25,757 bases of DNA, from NCBI GenBank assembly GCA_021399405.1, contig JAAFKL010000381.1, forward strand, positions 1 to 25,757, given 5' to 3'. The position numbers and the translations under genes were made by a program. The notes beneath the pieces are model-generated. The model did not search any database, was not told the DNA's origin, and saw nothing but the letters and a program-made list of their open reading frames with translations. Positions 1-8,864 of this stretch are shown piece by piece (position 1 is the stretch's first letter; each line of letters begins with the position of its first letter). The stretch is from Candidatus Heimdallarchaeota archaeon (GTDB lineage Archaea; Asgardarchaeota; Heimdallarchaeia; Heimdallarchaeales; Kariarchaeaceae).

Positions 1-954
1 AAGTCTATCTACACAATAATCTCCATTACTTCGTACTTTCTTTTCAATATTTTTTATCCCCGCTTTCTCATAGAATTTGAGGGTCTCATTCCATCCAAAA
101 AGGACGGGAGTTACTACAACACCCATATTAAATTTATTGGCATTAGCCTTGAATGGATGATTCCAGCTAGATAAATTATCATGATCCTTTTGACTAAATG
201 GAATTCCATCAGGAAGTTCAATATGTAGATAGTTTCTAAATTCTGGCTCGAACTGGTCAATGAGTTCTTGTTTCATATAGAAAATTCCAGCCCCCTCAGG
301 CCCACATTGCCATTTGTAACTACCAGTTATCATGAAATCCACATCGTCCTTTTTCACATCCACATCAATCGCGCCTACTGACTGGATCGAGTCATTCAAA
401 ACATATGCACCGTGTTCATGTGCAATCTCGCTAACTGCTTTGACGTCGAAAGTAAATCCGGACCAACACATTGTCTGATTGACACTAACGAGTTTGGTTC
501 GATCATCAATAGCGTTATCAATATCTGACATCAGAATTTCCCCATTTTGGTTTTCTACCCTTCTGAGTTCAACACCCTTTGATTCGGCAAGTCCCATTAG
601 AATGAAAGGAATTGATGGATAATCCAAGTCTGTAAAAACAACATTATCTCCTTTTTCCCACTTAATGAGATCATTAATAATTAGGTTTGATGCCGTCATC
701 ACTCGGTACATATTGGTAACTTCTTCAGTTTCCGCGTGAATAAGTTTTGCAGATCTCTTAATACACTCCTGATATGTAGTTGTAAGAAATGGGTGATCAG
801 CATGACCAAAAGGAGAATATTCATAGACTGATAACCACTCTTTCATGCCCTCAAGCCAAAAACGCCCGGGTATCATTTGATTAGCTGCGTCAAAGAATAC
901 CCAATGTTTGAGCATAGGGAAGACTTCTTCCCAATTCTGATCCATATTTACCAT
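1..954 (-). CDS. Class V aminotransferase / cysteine desulfurase-like PLP enzyme (3' end outside window)
   Basis: This reading frame is open from an ATG at 954 through the left edge (318 codons seen), so the C-terminus is missing. It shows the fold-type I, class V pattern: D188 and Q191 in the segment NDSIQSVGA, which should contact the PLP pyridine ring, and K214 in GSYKWQCGPEG, the expected Schiff-base lysine. The family includes cysteine desulfurases, selenocysteine lyases, kynureninase-like and isopenicillin-epimerase-like enzymes; the substrate cannot be told here. The catalytic loop Cys of NifS-type desulfurases would lie in the missing part. A second ATG at 945 is possible. An AT-rich TATA-like stretch at about 976-984 lies roughly 25 nt upstream of the ATG with no Shine-Dalgarno sequence between, consistent with a leaderless transcript. 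It is divergent from the GNAT gene. Confidence 0.85.
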   Translation of the reverse strand, partial: MVNMDQNWEEVFPMLKHWVFFDAANQMIPGRFWLEGMKEWLSVYEYSPFGHADHPFLTTTYQECIKRSAKLIHAETEEVTNMYRVMTASNLIINDLIKWEKGDNVVFTDLDYPSIPFILMGLAESKGVELRRVENQNGEILMSDIDNAIDDRTKLVSVNQTMCWSGFTFDVKAVSEIAHEHGAYVLNDSIQSVGAIDVDVKKDDVDFMITGSYKWQCGPEGAGIFYMKQELIDQFEPEFRNYLHIELPDGIPFSQKDHDNLSSWNHPFKANANKFNMGVVVTPVLFGWNETLKFYEKAGIKNIEKKVRSNGDYCVDRL

Positions 955-1110
955 GGAATAAAAATAGCAATTATCTATTAAAATCGATTGCAGAAATAAC
1001 ATGGAATCGCTAACAATGCTGCGTCCTGGTCTAGTATCATTCGGTGTCTATAATTTTTACAAAATATCAAATTTAATCTAAAGACGACGTCATGAATTTT
1101 AATTCGATGA

Positions 1111-1123
1111 TAATATTATTAAT
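1111..1123 (+). promoter_or_regulatory. Putative TATA box of the GNAT gene
   Basis: The stretch TAATATTATTAAT is centred about 26 nt upstream of the ATG at 1142, the usual archaeal TATA-to-start distance. With no ribosome-binding sequence in between, it predicts a leaderless mRNA. In such AT-rich DNA the match is weak evidence. Confidence 0.35.
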
Positions 1124-1141
1124 CTTAAAATACGACATAAT

Positions 1142-2044
1142 ATGTTGATCACTCAAATTGCCAAATCGAATTTTGATCAGATTTTAAACATATTAACAAA
1201 ATATGGCAAAGAAATAATAAAAGAAGATGACCCAGATCTAATAATCAATCGGTATAAAGGATTTCTTGATACTAATGATTATAAATTGTATTTCTATCAG
1301 GATGATGATTTAAATCAGGGAATGTCATTACTTAATATTCAGGAACAAATGATGTACAATTTCTATTTTGTAAAATCTAATGAATCATCCAAATCTGAGA
1401 TTGAATTTTTCAATTGGATATTTCATTATTTAAAGAATACAAGTGGGGGATTTATATCTCAATTCCCTTTTCTATCAGATTCAATCCTTGAACAAATGAA
1501 TAAACTTGGGATTGAGACTCTGATACGACATATTATGTTAATAGATAAAGCCAATATAATTGGTTTATCTGAACCTACCTTGGAAGATCAATACAAATTT
1601 TCTCCTTGGGATGACAAATATATCGATAAAAGTGCAGAATTGACTGTTGATGCGTATGAAGGAACCTTGGATTCACGTATCTTCGTCTTTTTCCAAAAAA
1701 TTGAAGGTGCAAAAAAATTTAACAAAAATGTTTCAAATGGAAAATTCGGAAAATTTGATAAAAACATTGAATCAGTCCTCTTAGAAAGGGGCGAAATAAT
1801 TGGTGTGTGTTTCTTTAACATGGATGAAAATAAAGGATTCATACCTTCTGTTACTATTTCTTCTAAAAAGAAAGGATTAGGACTTGGTAAATCACTTATG
1901 ATTCATATGATGAAAGATTTAATTCAAACACATGATATTGAGTCAGTGGGACTTGTAGTTACTGAGAAGAACCAAAATGCCTATCAACTTTACAAAAAAT
2001 TAGGTTTTAAAACAATTAACAGTGGATTTACATATTTGATGTAA
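1142..2044 (+). CDS. GNAT-family N-acetyltransferase
   Basis: A 300-aa protein whose C-terminal third carries the GNAT acetyl-CoA site. KKKGLGLGKSLM (near residues 240-251) matches motif A (Q/RxxGxG/A), and NQNAYQLYKKLGFKT (near 280-294) matches motif B, where the Asn and Tyr are typically conserved. The N-terminal 150 residues are diverged and may be a second, degenerate GNAT half, as in double-GNAT proteins, but this is not proven. The family transfers an acetyl group from acetyl-CoA to an amine; the substrate is unknown. The ATG has no Shine-Dalgarno sequence, and an AT-rich TATA-like stretch (1111-1123) lies about 27 nt upstream, so the transcript may be leaderless. The gene is convergent with the eIF2B-like gene, with only 3 nt between stop codons. 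Confidence 0.85.
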   Translation: MLITQIAKSNFDQILNILTKYGKEIIKEDDPDLIINRYKGFLDTNDYKLYFYQDDDLNQGMSLLNIQEQMMYNFYFVKSNESSKSEIEFFNWIFHYLKNTSGGFISQFPFLSDSILEQMNKLGIETLIRHIMLIDKANIIGLSEPTLEDQYKFSPWDDKYIDKSAELTVDAYEGTLDSRIFVFFQKIEGAKKFNKNVSNGKFGKFDKNIESVLLERGEIIGVCFFNMDENKGFIPSVTISSKKKGLGLGKSLMIHMMKDLIQTHDIESVGLVVTEKNQNAYQLYKKLGFKTINSGFTYLM

Positions 2045-2047
2045 TTG

Positions 2048-2764
2048 TTATTTTGTTTCGGTCACAATAGTAATATTTGCAGTGATTGGGATTTCTTCAA
2101 ATAGATTAGATTTTATTTTTGGGAGTTTATCAGTCTCTTTTAATCCATTCGTTAAGACATACACAGGGATTTCAAATTCCGCTGCAGCCTCACAGATTTT
2201 TCGTGATCCGATTTTATTGACAAAACTATGATCCGGTTTGAAGGCATCACAGCCCATGAGAACCATATCCATGACTCCAGATCGGATCAATGATACAGCT
2301 CTCTCGTCTTCAATTATATGAGAATTAGGAATCTTATCAAAAAGGTAAATTCCTTCACCACCCGGCATCGACCGCATGATATAAATTTCCTTGAATTCCA
2401 AATCTTGAAGTGCAAATTGTAATGTTAAACTATTCGAAATTGTTACGCATACCTTTGTATGAAATGAATGAACTTGACTATGCAAATTTTTTAAGATTTG
2501 GAAATTATATGTGGTTATTTCATTTTGGAGAAAAAGTGCTGATTCTCGAACATTCTTGAACTTGCGATAATGATTCCAAAGCTTATCCGTTCCATTACGA
2601 ATGACCAACATCTCATAATATTGCTTTTTCAAGTCATCAATGTAGACTAACAACTCATCCATAGTCGGATTGACCTTACGAACAAATTCAAGAAATTTAA
2701 TTAATATGTCCGTCGATCCATTGGTGGTATCATTTAGTATTCTTTCAAACATCGGATTTAACAT
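2048..2764 (-). CDS. eIF2B alpha/beta/delta-family protein (short)
   Basis: About 238 aa. The C-terminal half has the signature of the eIF2B / ribose-1,5-bisphosphate isomerase / MtnA superfamily: DMVLMGCDAF (normally GADA), then FVNKIGSRKICEAA (NKxGT-like) and IPVYVLTNG. The N-terminal half is helical, as in the family. It is shorter than the usual 300-plus residues, and GAD is changed to GCD, so isomerase activity cannot be assumed. It could be an archaeal aIF2B-like protein or a sugar-phosphate binding relative. The frame also opens with a GTG at 2776, but a ribosome-binding site AGGAG sits exactly there (2776-2780), so translation should begin downstream: ATG 2764 (11 nt spacing) is preferred, or GTG 2767 (8 nt). 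It follows the dehydrogenase gene by 18 nt and is probably co-transcribed with it. Confidence 0.75.
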   Translation of the reverse strand: MLNPMFERILNDTTNGSTDILIKFLEFVRKVNPTMDELLVYIDDLKKQYYEMLVIRNGTDKLWNHYRKFKNVRESALFLQNEITTYNFQILKNLHSQVHSFHTKVCVTISNSLTLQFALQDLEFKEIYIMRSMPGGEGIYLFDKIPNSHIIEDERAVSLIRSGVMDMVLMGCDAFKPDHSFVNKIGSRKICEAAAEFEIPVYVLTNGLKETDKLPKIKSNLFEEIPITANITIVTETK

Positions 2765-2775
2765 CACATAATTCA

Positions 2776-2780
2776 CTCCT
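2776..2780 (-). promoter_or_regulatory. Ribosome-binding site of the eIF2B-like gene
   Basis: AGGAG on the minus strand lies between the stop of the dehydrogenase gene (2783-2785) and the ATG at 2764. It overlaps the GTG at 2776 and so argues against that codon as the start. Confidence 0.6.
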
Positions 2781-2782
2781 TA

Positions 2783-3820
2783 TTATTCTGAAACTTTGAT
2801 CACAATTTTTCCCATGTGAACCCCGGATTCCATTCTTTTGTGAGCCTCTCGAGTTTCCTCCATACTGTATACCTTATCAATCACAGCATTGATCTTACCA
2901 TCGTAAAATAACTGCATAGCTTCTCTAAATTCCTTGTCTGTAGCCATTGTGGAGCCAAGTATAGATAGTTGTTTCCAGAATACAAGGGCTATCAATGTTT
3001 TACCCCATGGACCTGAAGTAGATCCACATGTCACTAATCTACCCCCTTTAGCCATAGATTTTATTGCGCTTTCCCAAACTTTCTCACCAGTTGAGTCAAC
3101 AACAACATCAACTCCTCTTTTTTCAGTGTATTGATAGACTGCTTTTCCCCAGTCTGGATTATCTCGATAATTAATTACGTGCTTTGCGCCAAGCAGAGTC
3201 GCCAACTCTTCTTTAGCTTTTGAAGAAGTAAGAGCAATAACATGTCCACCGAGAACTGTAGCCATTTGTACAGCCATCGAACCAATACCACCACCAGCTC
3301 CAATGACAAGGACTTTTTCACCAGATTTCAATTGTGCACGAGTAGTAAGCATTCTATAAACAGTTAGTGCGGTTAATGGGATTGCTGCAGCATCTTCGAA
3401 ATCTATATGATCGGGGAAGATGGAAAGATTGGTTTCTGGTACTCTAGCATATTCAGCCGCGCCGCCAGCAACATGCTCCCCTAATAAATGAAAAGTATCA
3501 CATAGGCTCTGTTCACCTTTTAGGCATGGTCCACACGATTTACAGCTAATACCTGCATTTACCAAAACTCTGTCACCTACTTTTACCTTAGTAACTTCAT
3601 CTCCAATTTTAGATACGATCCCGGAGAAATCTGAAGATCCTATATGGGGAAATTTGAGATTCAATGAAGGCATACCATCGCGGGTCCAAAGATCCAATCT
3701 ATTAAGAGCAAAAGCTTTCACTTCAAGTAAGACTTCATGATCTAGAATTTGAGGAATTGGTACGTCTTCGATGACCAATTCATCAGCCGATCCATGCTTG
3801 TGCATTACTACAGCCTTCAT
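2783..3820 (-). CDS. Medium-chain (MDR) zinc-binding dehydrogenase / quinone oxidoreductase-like
   Basis: A 345-aa MDR protein. The N-terminal GroES-like domain keeps the four structural-zinc cysteines, C93, C96, C99 and C107 (SCKSCGPC...C). The Rossmann domain carries IGAGGGIGSMAVQ, the NAD(P)-binding glycine motif, near residues 175-187. The usual catalytic-zinc ligands are absent: the first Cys position reads ALNRLD and the His-Glu position reads GSSDFSG. It therefore resembles the quinone-oxidoreductase-like, non-catalytic-zinc branch (Zn_ADH_like group) more than true alcohol dehydrogenases. An in-frame TTG at 3823 precedes the ATG at 3820; the ATG is preferred because GAGGT lies 7 nt before it. 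It appears to be the first gene of a two-gene operon with the eIF2B-like gene. The substrate is unknown. Confidence 0.88.
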   Translation of the reverse strand: MKAVVMHKHGSADELVIEDVPIPQILDHEVLLEVKAFALNRLDLWTRDGMPSLNLKFPHIGSSDFSGIVSKIGDEVTKVKVGDRVLVNAGISCKSCGPCLKGEQSLCDTFHLLGEHVAGGAAEYARVPETNLSIFPDHIDFEDAAAIPLTALTVYRMLTTRAQLKSGEKVLVIGAGGGIGSMAVQMATVLGGHVIALTSSKAKEELATLLGAKHVINYRDNPDWGKAVYQYTEKRGVDVVVDSTGEKVWESAIKSMAKGGRLVTCGSTSGPWGKTLIALVFWKQLSILGSTMATDKEFREAMQLFYDGKINAVIDKVYSMEETREAHKRMESGVHMGKIVIKVSE

Positions 3821-3982
3821 CAATGTGACCTCAGATTTGATTTATTTAATTATATCCACTTCAGAAACAAATATTGTCATTAGAGAGTTATATACCAATT
3901 AATTTTTTCATAGATTAGAGAAAAATAAATGAGGCACTGAATAAATTGACAATGCTTTGAGTTTTAAACAGGTCTATCATTC

Positions 3983-3990
3983 TTTTATAT
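3983..3990 (+). promoter_or_regulatory. Putative TATA box of the helicase gene
   Basis: TTTTATAT lies about 60 nt upstream of the TTG start at 4049. It would place the transcript start near 4012, leaving a leader of about 37 nt that contains AAGGGG (4031-4036), a possible ribosome-binding site 12 nt before the TTG. The intergenic stretch 3821-4048 also has to hold the divergent promoter of the dehydrogenase operon. Confidence 0.35.
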
Positions 3991-4048
3991 TATTAAGTAA
4001 TAATTATCTAAGATAGATCCATTTAGACTTAAGGGGCTAATAAATCAT

Positions 4049-6478
4049 TTGAAAATTGATCATTCTACTAAAGAACTAAAAATTTCCATCCGGGAGCTAG
4101 CTCAAATTTCAGTTAGTAATAATTCAGAAGGAGAGAGATCGATTGGACTTTCCAATAGGATCCGAACAGCTATTGGAAGGGATGTACATAAAGAATATCA
4201 AGACAAAATACAAAAAACCAAGATGAATGCTCAACCAGAATACCATGTAAAATACACTGTGAAATCTCATGGATGGACAGTATTGCTCAATGGAAGGGCA
4301 GATGTAGTTTATGAAGAAAATGATAAACTAATTATTGAAGAGATAAAATCCACTACTGAAACATTTAACCCCAAACAAGGTATAAGGCAAGATTATGTTA
4401 GACAGCTTCAATTATATGCACATGGTTTCCTTCGAAACAAAAAGAAAGTATCATGCAATATGGTCATTTATGATATATTGAATAACCGATATCACAATAT
4501 CCCAGTCAAGGTTGAAAATCAAATCAAATTCATAGATAAACAGGTCAAATTGATCATAGATTTGCATAAGCAAATCAGAAAAAATAGTGGTATATCAAAA
4601 AATCGATTTGAGACTCTTAAATTCCCTTTTGATAACTTTCGCCGAAATCAAGAAAAATTAATTAATCTTACTAATGAAGCTCTCGAAGGGGAAAGGAGCA
4701 TACTGATTAGTGCTCCCTCTGGAATGGGGAAAACTATTGGAACCTTATACCCTTCAATCAAATTTGCACTCAAGAATAGCCTTAGAGTTTTCATAGCAAC
4801 ATCAAAAACTACTCAACAAAGAATTTACGAAGATACGTTAAAAATAATGACTAAAAAGAAAGGTAAATTCAATTCAATAATTTTGACAGCAAAGGAGAAA
4901 ATCTGTAATAATGTTGAATTTAATTGTGATCCTTCTGTGTGTCCTTATTTGGAAAATTACATAAATGGAAATACCACTAAATCAGTAGAACGATTACTTA
5001 CTAAAAATGTACTAAATTCACGGATTATTAAACGAGAAGCAAATAACACCCAGGTCTGCGCATTTGAACTCTCATTAGATGCCTCTCTCGAATGCGACAT
5101 CATAGTTGGTGATTACAACTACATTTTCCATCCCCAGATCCGCCTACGACGGTTTTTTGATTCTCCTTACAAAGATTCTATTGTAATAATTGACGAAGCA
5201 CATAATTTATCACAAAGAGCAATTGAATATTACTCTCCTTCAATATCACAGGGTGATATTATTGATACTCGAAAATCTTTGAGTATGTCTAAATTACCAA
5301 TGAAACTAACAAGGAGGGGTATATATACACTTAAGGAGATAGCCAAATATATTGCTAGTTTCGAAAAACTGGTTGATAAAGATGCCAAATGGAAAACCCT
5401 AATAGTTGAAATTAATAAAAACAAGACAAAGGGATTTCAAAAACATTTAGATTTCTTCATACTAGAGTATATTCGAGAATTTACTACAAAACATAATGAG
5501 ATACCAAGCCCTAAAGATCCAATTATTGCATTTGCTGAAAAATTGAACTATTTCAATTCTATACTAAAAGAGAGTTCTACGCCTGAATTTGCTCAACTTT
5601 ACCTAAGTGAAGAAAAATCAATGAAAATACTCTGTATATCTGCTGCTCGCAAATTATCAAAACAAATCAAGGGCTTTCATTCCGCGATTGCCCAATCAGC
5701 AACCCTTTTTCCTCTAGAGTATTTCCAAAAGATGTTGGGATTTCCTAAAGATTCCCATCAGGAAGAATTCGGATCGACTTTCCCTAAAGAAAATCAACTC
5801 CGTATGACATATCCTTTAGTTTCTACCAAATATCATGATAGACTGCATTACGATGAAGATATTGCAAATCTCATTTCCAAATCGATTGAACACAAAAAAG
5901 GAAATTACCTCGTTTTTTTCCCCAGTTTCACATATCTAAAATCAGTCCATGATAAATTAAAGAAACAACCTCTTGATGCAAGATTACTTATACAAGAACC
6001 TAATATGAATGATAGAAAACGCAGATATTTTCTCAAAAAATTACAAGATGAAAAGCAAAACCACCTCCTATTGGGAGTACATGGAGGTATTTTTAGCGAG
6101 GGTGTCGATTATACAGGTGATATGGCAATTGGAGTATTTATTATAGGTCCAGGTCTTCCAGCATATACTTTTGAGCAGGAGTTAAGAAAAAAATATTTCC
6201 AAGACAAATGGAAAAAGGGCTTCAAATATGCCTATAGAAATCCAGGGATGAATAAGGTTATACAATCAGCAGGGAGAATATTTCGATCAGAAACAGACAA
6301 GGGATTTGTGATGTTAATTGGACAGAGATTTGAAACATCATTTTATTCTGAAGTGCTCCCTAAGGATTGGGAGATTGTGTCTCAGAAGCATCCTGGTGAA
6401 ATTATCCAAGAATTCTGGGGAGGAGATCATAAATTTGAAATTCCCAACGTAACCTCCTTAGAAAGCTTACTAAATTAA
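4049..6478 (+). CDS. XPD/Rad3-type Fe-S DNA helicase fused to an N-terminal PD-(D/E)XK nuclease domain
   Basis: An 809-aa fusion. Residues 1-170 form a RecB/Cas4-like nuclease domain: H47 (GRDVHKEY), D85 (NGRAD), E98 and K100 (IIEEIKST) and a QLQLYAHG motif give the H/D/ExK/QxxxY set expected for an active site. Residues about 205-809 are a superfamily 2 XPD/DinG-type helicase: Walker A SAPSGMGKT with K228, four Fe-S cluster cysteines C286, C293, C298 and C337, the DEAH box 382-385, a VVGDYNYIF-like segment, and motif VI QSAGRIFRS with R743 and R746. The family unwinds DNA 5' to 3'; the nuclease suggests a role in repair or end processing. The start is TTG; there is no upstream in-frame ATG after the stop at 4001 and the next ATG lies inside the nuclease domain. 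It ends convergent with the TPR gene. Confidence 0.9.
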   Translation: MKIDHSTKELKISIRELAQISVSNNSEGERSIGLSNRIRTAIGRDVHKEYQDKIQKTKMNAQPEYHVKYTVKSHGWTVLLNGRADVVYEENDKLIIEEIKSTTETFNPKQGIRQDYVRQLQLYAHGFLRNKKKVSCNMVIYDILNNRYHNIPVKVENQIKFIDKQVKLIIDLHKQIRKNSGISKNRFETLKFPFDNFRRNQEKLINLTNEALEGERSILISAPSGMGKTIGTLYPSIKFALKNSLRVFIATSKTTQQRIYEDTLKIMTKKKGKFNSIILTAKEKICNNVEFNCDPSVCPYLENYINGNTTKSVERLLTKNVLNSRIIKREANNTQVCAFELSLDASLECDIIVGDYNYIFHPQIRLRRFFDSPYKDSIVIIDEAHNLSQRAIEYYSPSISQGDIIDTRKSLSMSKLPMKLTRRGIYTLKEIAKYIASFEKLVDKDAKWKTLIVEINKNKTKGFQKHLDFFILEYIREFTTKHNEIPSPKDPIIAFAEKLNYFNSILKESSTPEFAQLYLSEEKSMKILCISAARKLSKQIKGFHSAIAQSATLFPLEYFQKMLGFPKDSHQEEFGSTFPKENQLRMTYPLVSTKYHDRLHYDEDIANLISKSIEHKKGNYLVFFPSFTYLKSVHDKLKKQPLDARLLIQEPNMNDRKRRYFLKKLQDEKQNHLLLGVHGGIFSEGVDYTGDMAIGVFIIGPGLPAYTFEQELRKKYFQDKWKKGFKYAYRNPGMNKVIQSAGRIFRSETDKGFVMLIGQRFETSFYSEVLPKDWEIVSQKHPGEIIQEFWGGDHKFEIPNVTSLESLLN

Positions 6479-6498
6479 CATGGCAGTTATTTACCACC

Positions 6499-8106
6499 TT
6501 ATGATTTATGCAGTTCTGAAATTTCCATTGCTTGCTGAAGATATGAAGTAATATTTGATTCTTTAATTCGGTCTTTTACGGAACGATCAATATTATCCCA
6601 CCGTGAAACTTCTTTTTCAAGCAAATTTATCTCTATTTCAACTTTGTTGGTTAATCTTGGAAAATGAGACATCTTAAGATGTTCATTTGCTCCGTAGAGG
6701 ATATCTAGTGCAGTCTTAAGATTTCCCATTATGTAGAAGCTATATTTAGCTATAGTTATCTGTTGTACGATGTAGAAACTAACTACAAAGGGGTTATTGA
6801 TCAGTTTAATTTTAGCTAGTTCTTTCATCAGCTCATCGATCTGGTGTATTGTACCCTTATCTCCCGTTAAAAGAACATCTTCAAATAATGAATCGAGTAA
6901 ATCTAATCGTACAGGAAAATTTTGCCATTCTGGATTTTTCTTGAGAATTTCTTCTAACAGATCAATTGCTTTTCCTTTATTTCTTAAATTACCTTGTTTT
7001 AATATTCGAGCTCTACAGAAAAGTGTAGATTCCAGCATTTGAGCATGATCCGGATTATTATGAGTCAGATCTTCAAGAATATTAAGAGTACTCTTAGCTT
7101 CTACCAAGAATTCTTCTTCCTTTGTCCCTTTATAGCGGAGATAATAAAAATGAAAAATGTATTCGTTACCTGAGAATATAACCATAGGATCTCCATATTG
7201 TTTGGCATATTCGAGAGCTTCTTGATACAGCTCAAGAGCTCCATCATAGTTACCCCCGTCAAATAAGGTATCACCCAAAAATGATAAATTAATATAGATT
7301 GCCCAAAGATTGTTATAACGTCTTGCGATCTCTAAGGCTCTTTGATTAAATTTCTTCGCTTCATATAGGTCTCCTCTCCGATTATTCAGAAGATATAAAT
7401 TCATATTTGGCCAAAGTTCCCAAAGGTTCTCATATACTTTTGATGATTTTAAAGCAGTAAGAAACCAACTTTCTGCTGGAAGTAATTCACCATTCAAGTG
7501 ATAATACCAACCTAGGCAATTTTCAGCAGAAGGGTGAACTTTAGTGAGGTATTCCCCATCTGTAGGTATCTTTGTCCAAATACTATTGCCCATTTTGGCA
7601 CTTTCAATGGCCATTGTTAGGTCACTATCTATTTTTCTATGATACTGAGCCTTTAATATGTGATACCACCCCATCACAAAATATTTTTCCCAGTCATCGG
7701 GATTCACATTTGAATAAAGAGTATGGTCTGACTGATCCCCAATATTACTTCCCTCATACCATTGATAACTCCTTGTTGAATTGTTAAAATATTGTTTAGC
7801 TTTTTCAAAGTTGATAATTGTGAAATCTCCTCCGCTATAATAGAGAAACCACATAAGATCCGTTATAACTTTGATAAATGGGTCGTTCAAAGATATATTG
7901 ATTTTTTCAATATCCGAAAAGGTCTGAAGTAATTTTTTTGTATCGTAGTTTTCTTGATAGTAAAACATTGTACAACATTTGCCAAATGCCACACCTAGCT
8001 GGTCATCAGAATTAATCTTGTCAATTAAATTCTCAGCTTTAGATATGTCAGTTTTGTAGAAAACAGCTTCAAATACCTCCCGAGCCATTGAAGAGAATCG
8101 TTCCAT
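6499..8106 (-). CDS. Tetratricopeptide-repeat (TPR) protein
   Basis: A 535-aa, mostly alpha-helical soluble protein without a signal peptide or membrane span. Several TPR-like helical hairpins can be read, clearest around residues 230-310, for example GDLYEAKKFNQRALEIARR and GNYDGALELYQEALEYAKQ, which have the small/Ala and aromatic positions of TPRs. No catalytic domain is visible. TPR scaffolds bind proteins; the partner is unknown. Its repeats resemble in style the C-terminal TPR half of the cyclase at 21124-24690, so it may be a stand-alone relative of such sensor arms. The ATG at 8106 is preceded by an AT-rich promoter-like stretch (about 8120-8143). Confidence 0.75.
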   Translation of the reverse strand: MERFSSMAREVFEAVFYKTDISKAENLIDKINSDDQLGVAFGKCCTMFYYQENYDTKKLLQTFSDIEKINISLNDPFIKVITDLMWFLYYSGGDFTIINFEKAKQYFNNSTRSYQWYEGSNIGDQSDHTLYSNVNPDDWEKYFVMGWYHILKAQYHRKIDSDLTMAIESAKMGNSIWTKIPTDGEYLTKVHPSAENCLGWYYHLNGELLPAESWFLTALKSSKVYENLWELWPNMNLYLLNNRRGDLYEAKKFNQRALEIARRYNNLWAIYINLSFLGDTLFDGGNYDGALELYQEALEYAKQYGDPMVIFSGNEYIFHFYYLRYKGTKEEEFLVEAKSTLNILEDLTHNNPDHAQMLESTLFCRARILKQGNLRNKGKAIDLLEEILKKNPEWQNFPVRLDLLDSLFEDVLLTGDKGTIHQIDELMKELAKIKLINNPFVVSFYIVQQITIAKYSFYIMGNLKTALDILYGANEHLKMSHFPRLTNKVEIEINLLEKEVSRWDNIDRSVKDRIKESNITSYLQQAMEISELHKS

Positions 8107-8207
8107 TCGTTCTATGTTAGGATTGAAGATTAATTAGATTTATCCCAATTTAATGAATGAACGTAATAATGATAATCAGATATTGTAAACTCTCTGAAAT
8201 ATGATAA

Positions 8208-8864
8208 TTAGGGTTTCTCATAGAGTAAAAATAAAGTGGTCTCCTCTTCTTCGAAGAAAAGTTTTGTATCCTCATAAGTTGAAAGTAGTTTAAAGTCTAA
8301 ATCTTTGAGAGTCTGCATTGTCCACTCTTTGGAGAACCCAGACCAATACATCTGTTCTGCACCCAAATCGACCCAGTCATCTGACGACCCGTCGTGAGGC
8401 TCAATAGTACAATCAATTAATAATAACCCCCTTGATTTTAGAATTCGATGAAGTTCATTGTAAAGTTCAGCATGATGAATTCGAGGTAGGTGACGAATGC
8501 TGAATATGGATACAATTCCTGTAAAATGATTTGTAGAGCAATTTTTAACATATTCAAGCATTTCTGCCAATATAAATTGATATTTCCATTGAGGAAATTC
8601 TTTATGGGCCATTTGAATTTGTTTCTTTGAAATATCTATCCCGGTATAATTTTTTCCAGCTTCCAGCAATGCTTTTCCAATTGGGAAGCCAGTAGCACAA
8701 CCAAGTTCAAGAATGGGTGAATCGCCTGTTTTGGTCAAAAATTTTTGGAATATTGGTGTTTCATGCTGCTTTGGATCTTTACCTTCTCTGTACGCTTCTG
8801 CTGCTCCCTCATACCCTTTTTTTACAATTTCAATATTCTTCTTTGATTGATTTTGGGAAGTCAC
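8208..8864 (-). CDS. Class I SAM-dependent methyltransferase
   Basis: A 218-aa Rossmann-type methyltransferase. Motif I is ILELGCATG (51-59), the motif II acidic residue is D77 in YTGIDIS, and FTGIVSIFSIRHLP followed by LHRILKSRGLLLIDC matches motifs IV to VI of the small-molecule (UbiE/type 11/25-like) group. The substrate cannot be inferred. The start is GTG at 8864; no ATG, GTG or TTG lies in frame just upstream and no clear ribosome-binding site is seen. An AT-rich stretch at about 8893-8925 could hold the promoter. Confidence 0.85.
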   Translation of the reverse strand: MTSQNQSKKNIEIVKKGYEGAAEAYREGKDPKQHETPIFQKFLTKTGDSPILELGCATGFPIGKALLEAGKNYTGIDISKKQIQMAHKEFPQWKYQFILAEMLEYVKNCSTNHFTGIVSIFSIRHLPRIHHAELYNELHRILKSRGLLLIDCTIEPHDGSSDDWVDLGAEQMYWSGFSKEWTMQTLKDLDFKLLSTYEDTKLFFEEEETTLFLLYEKP

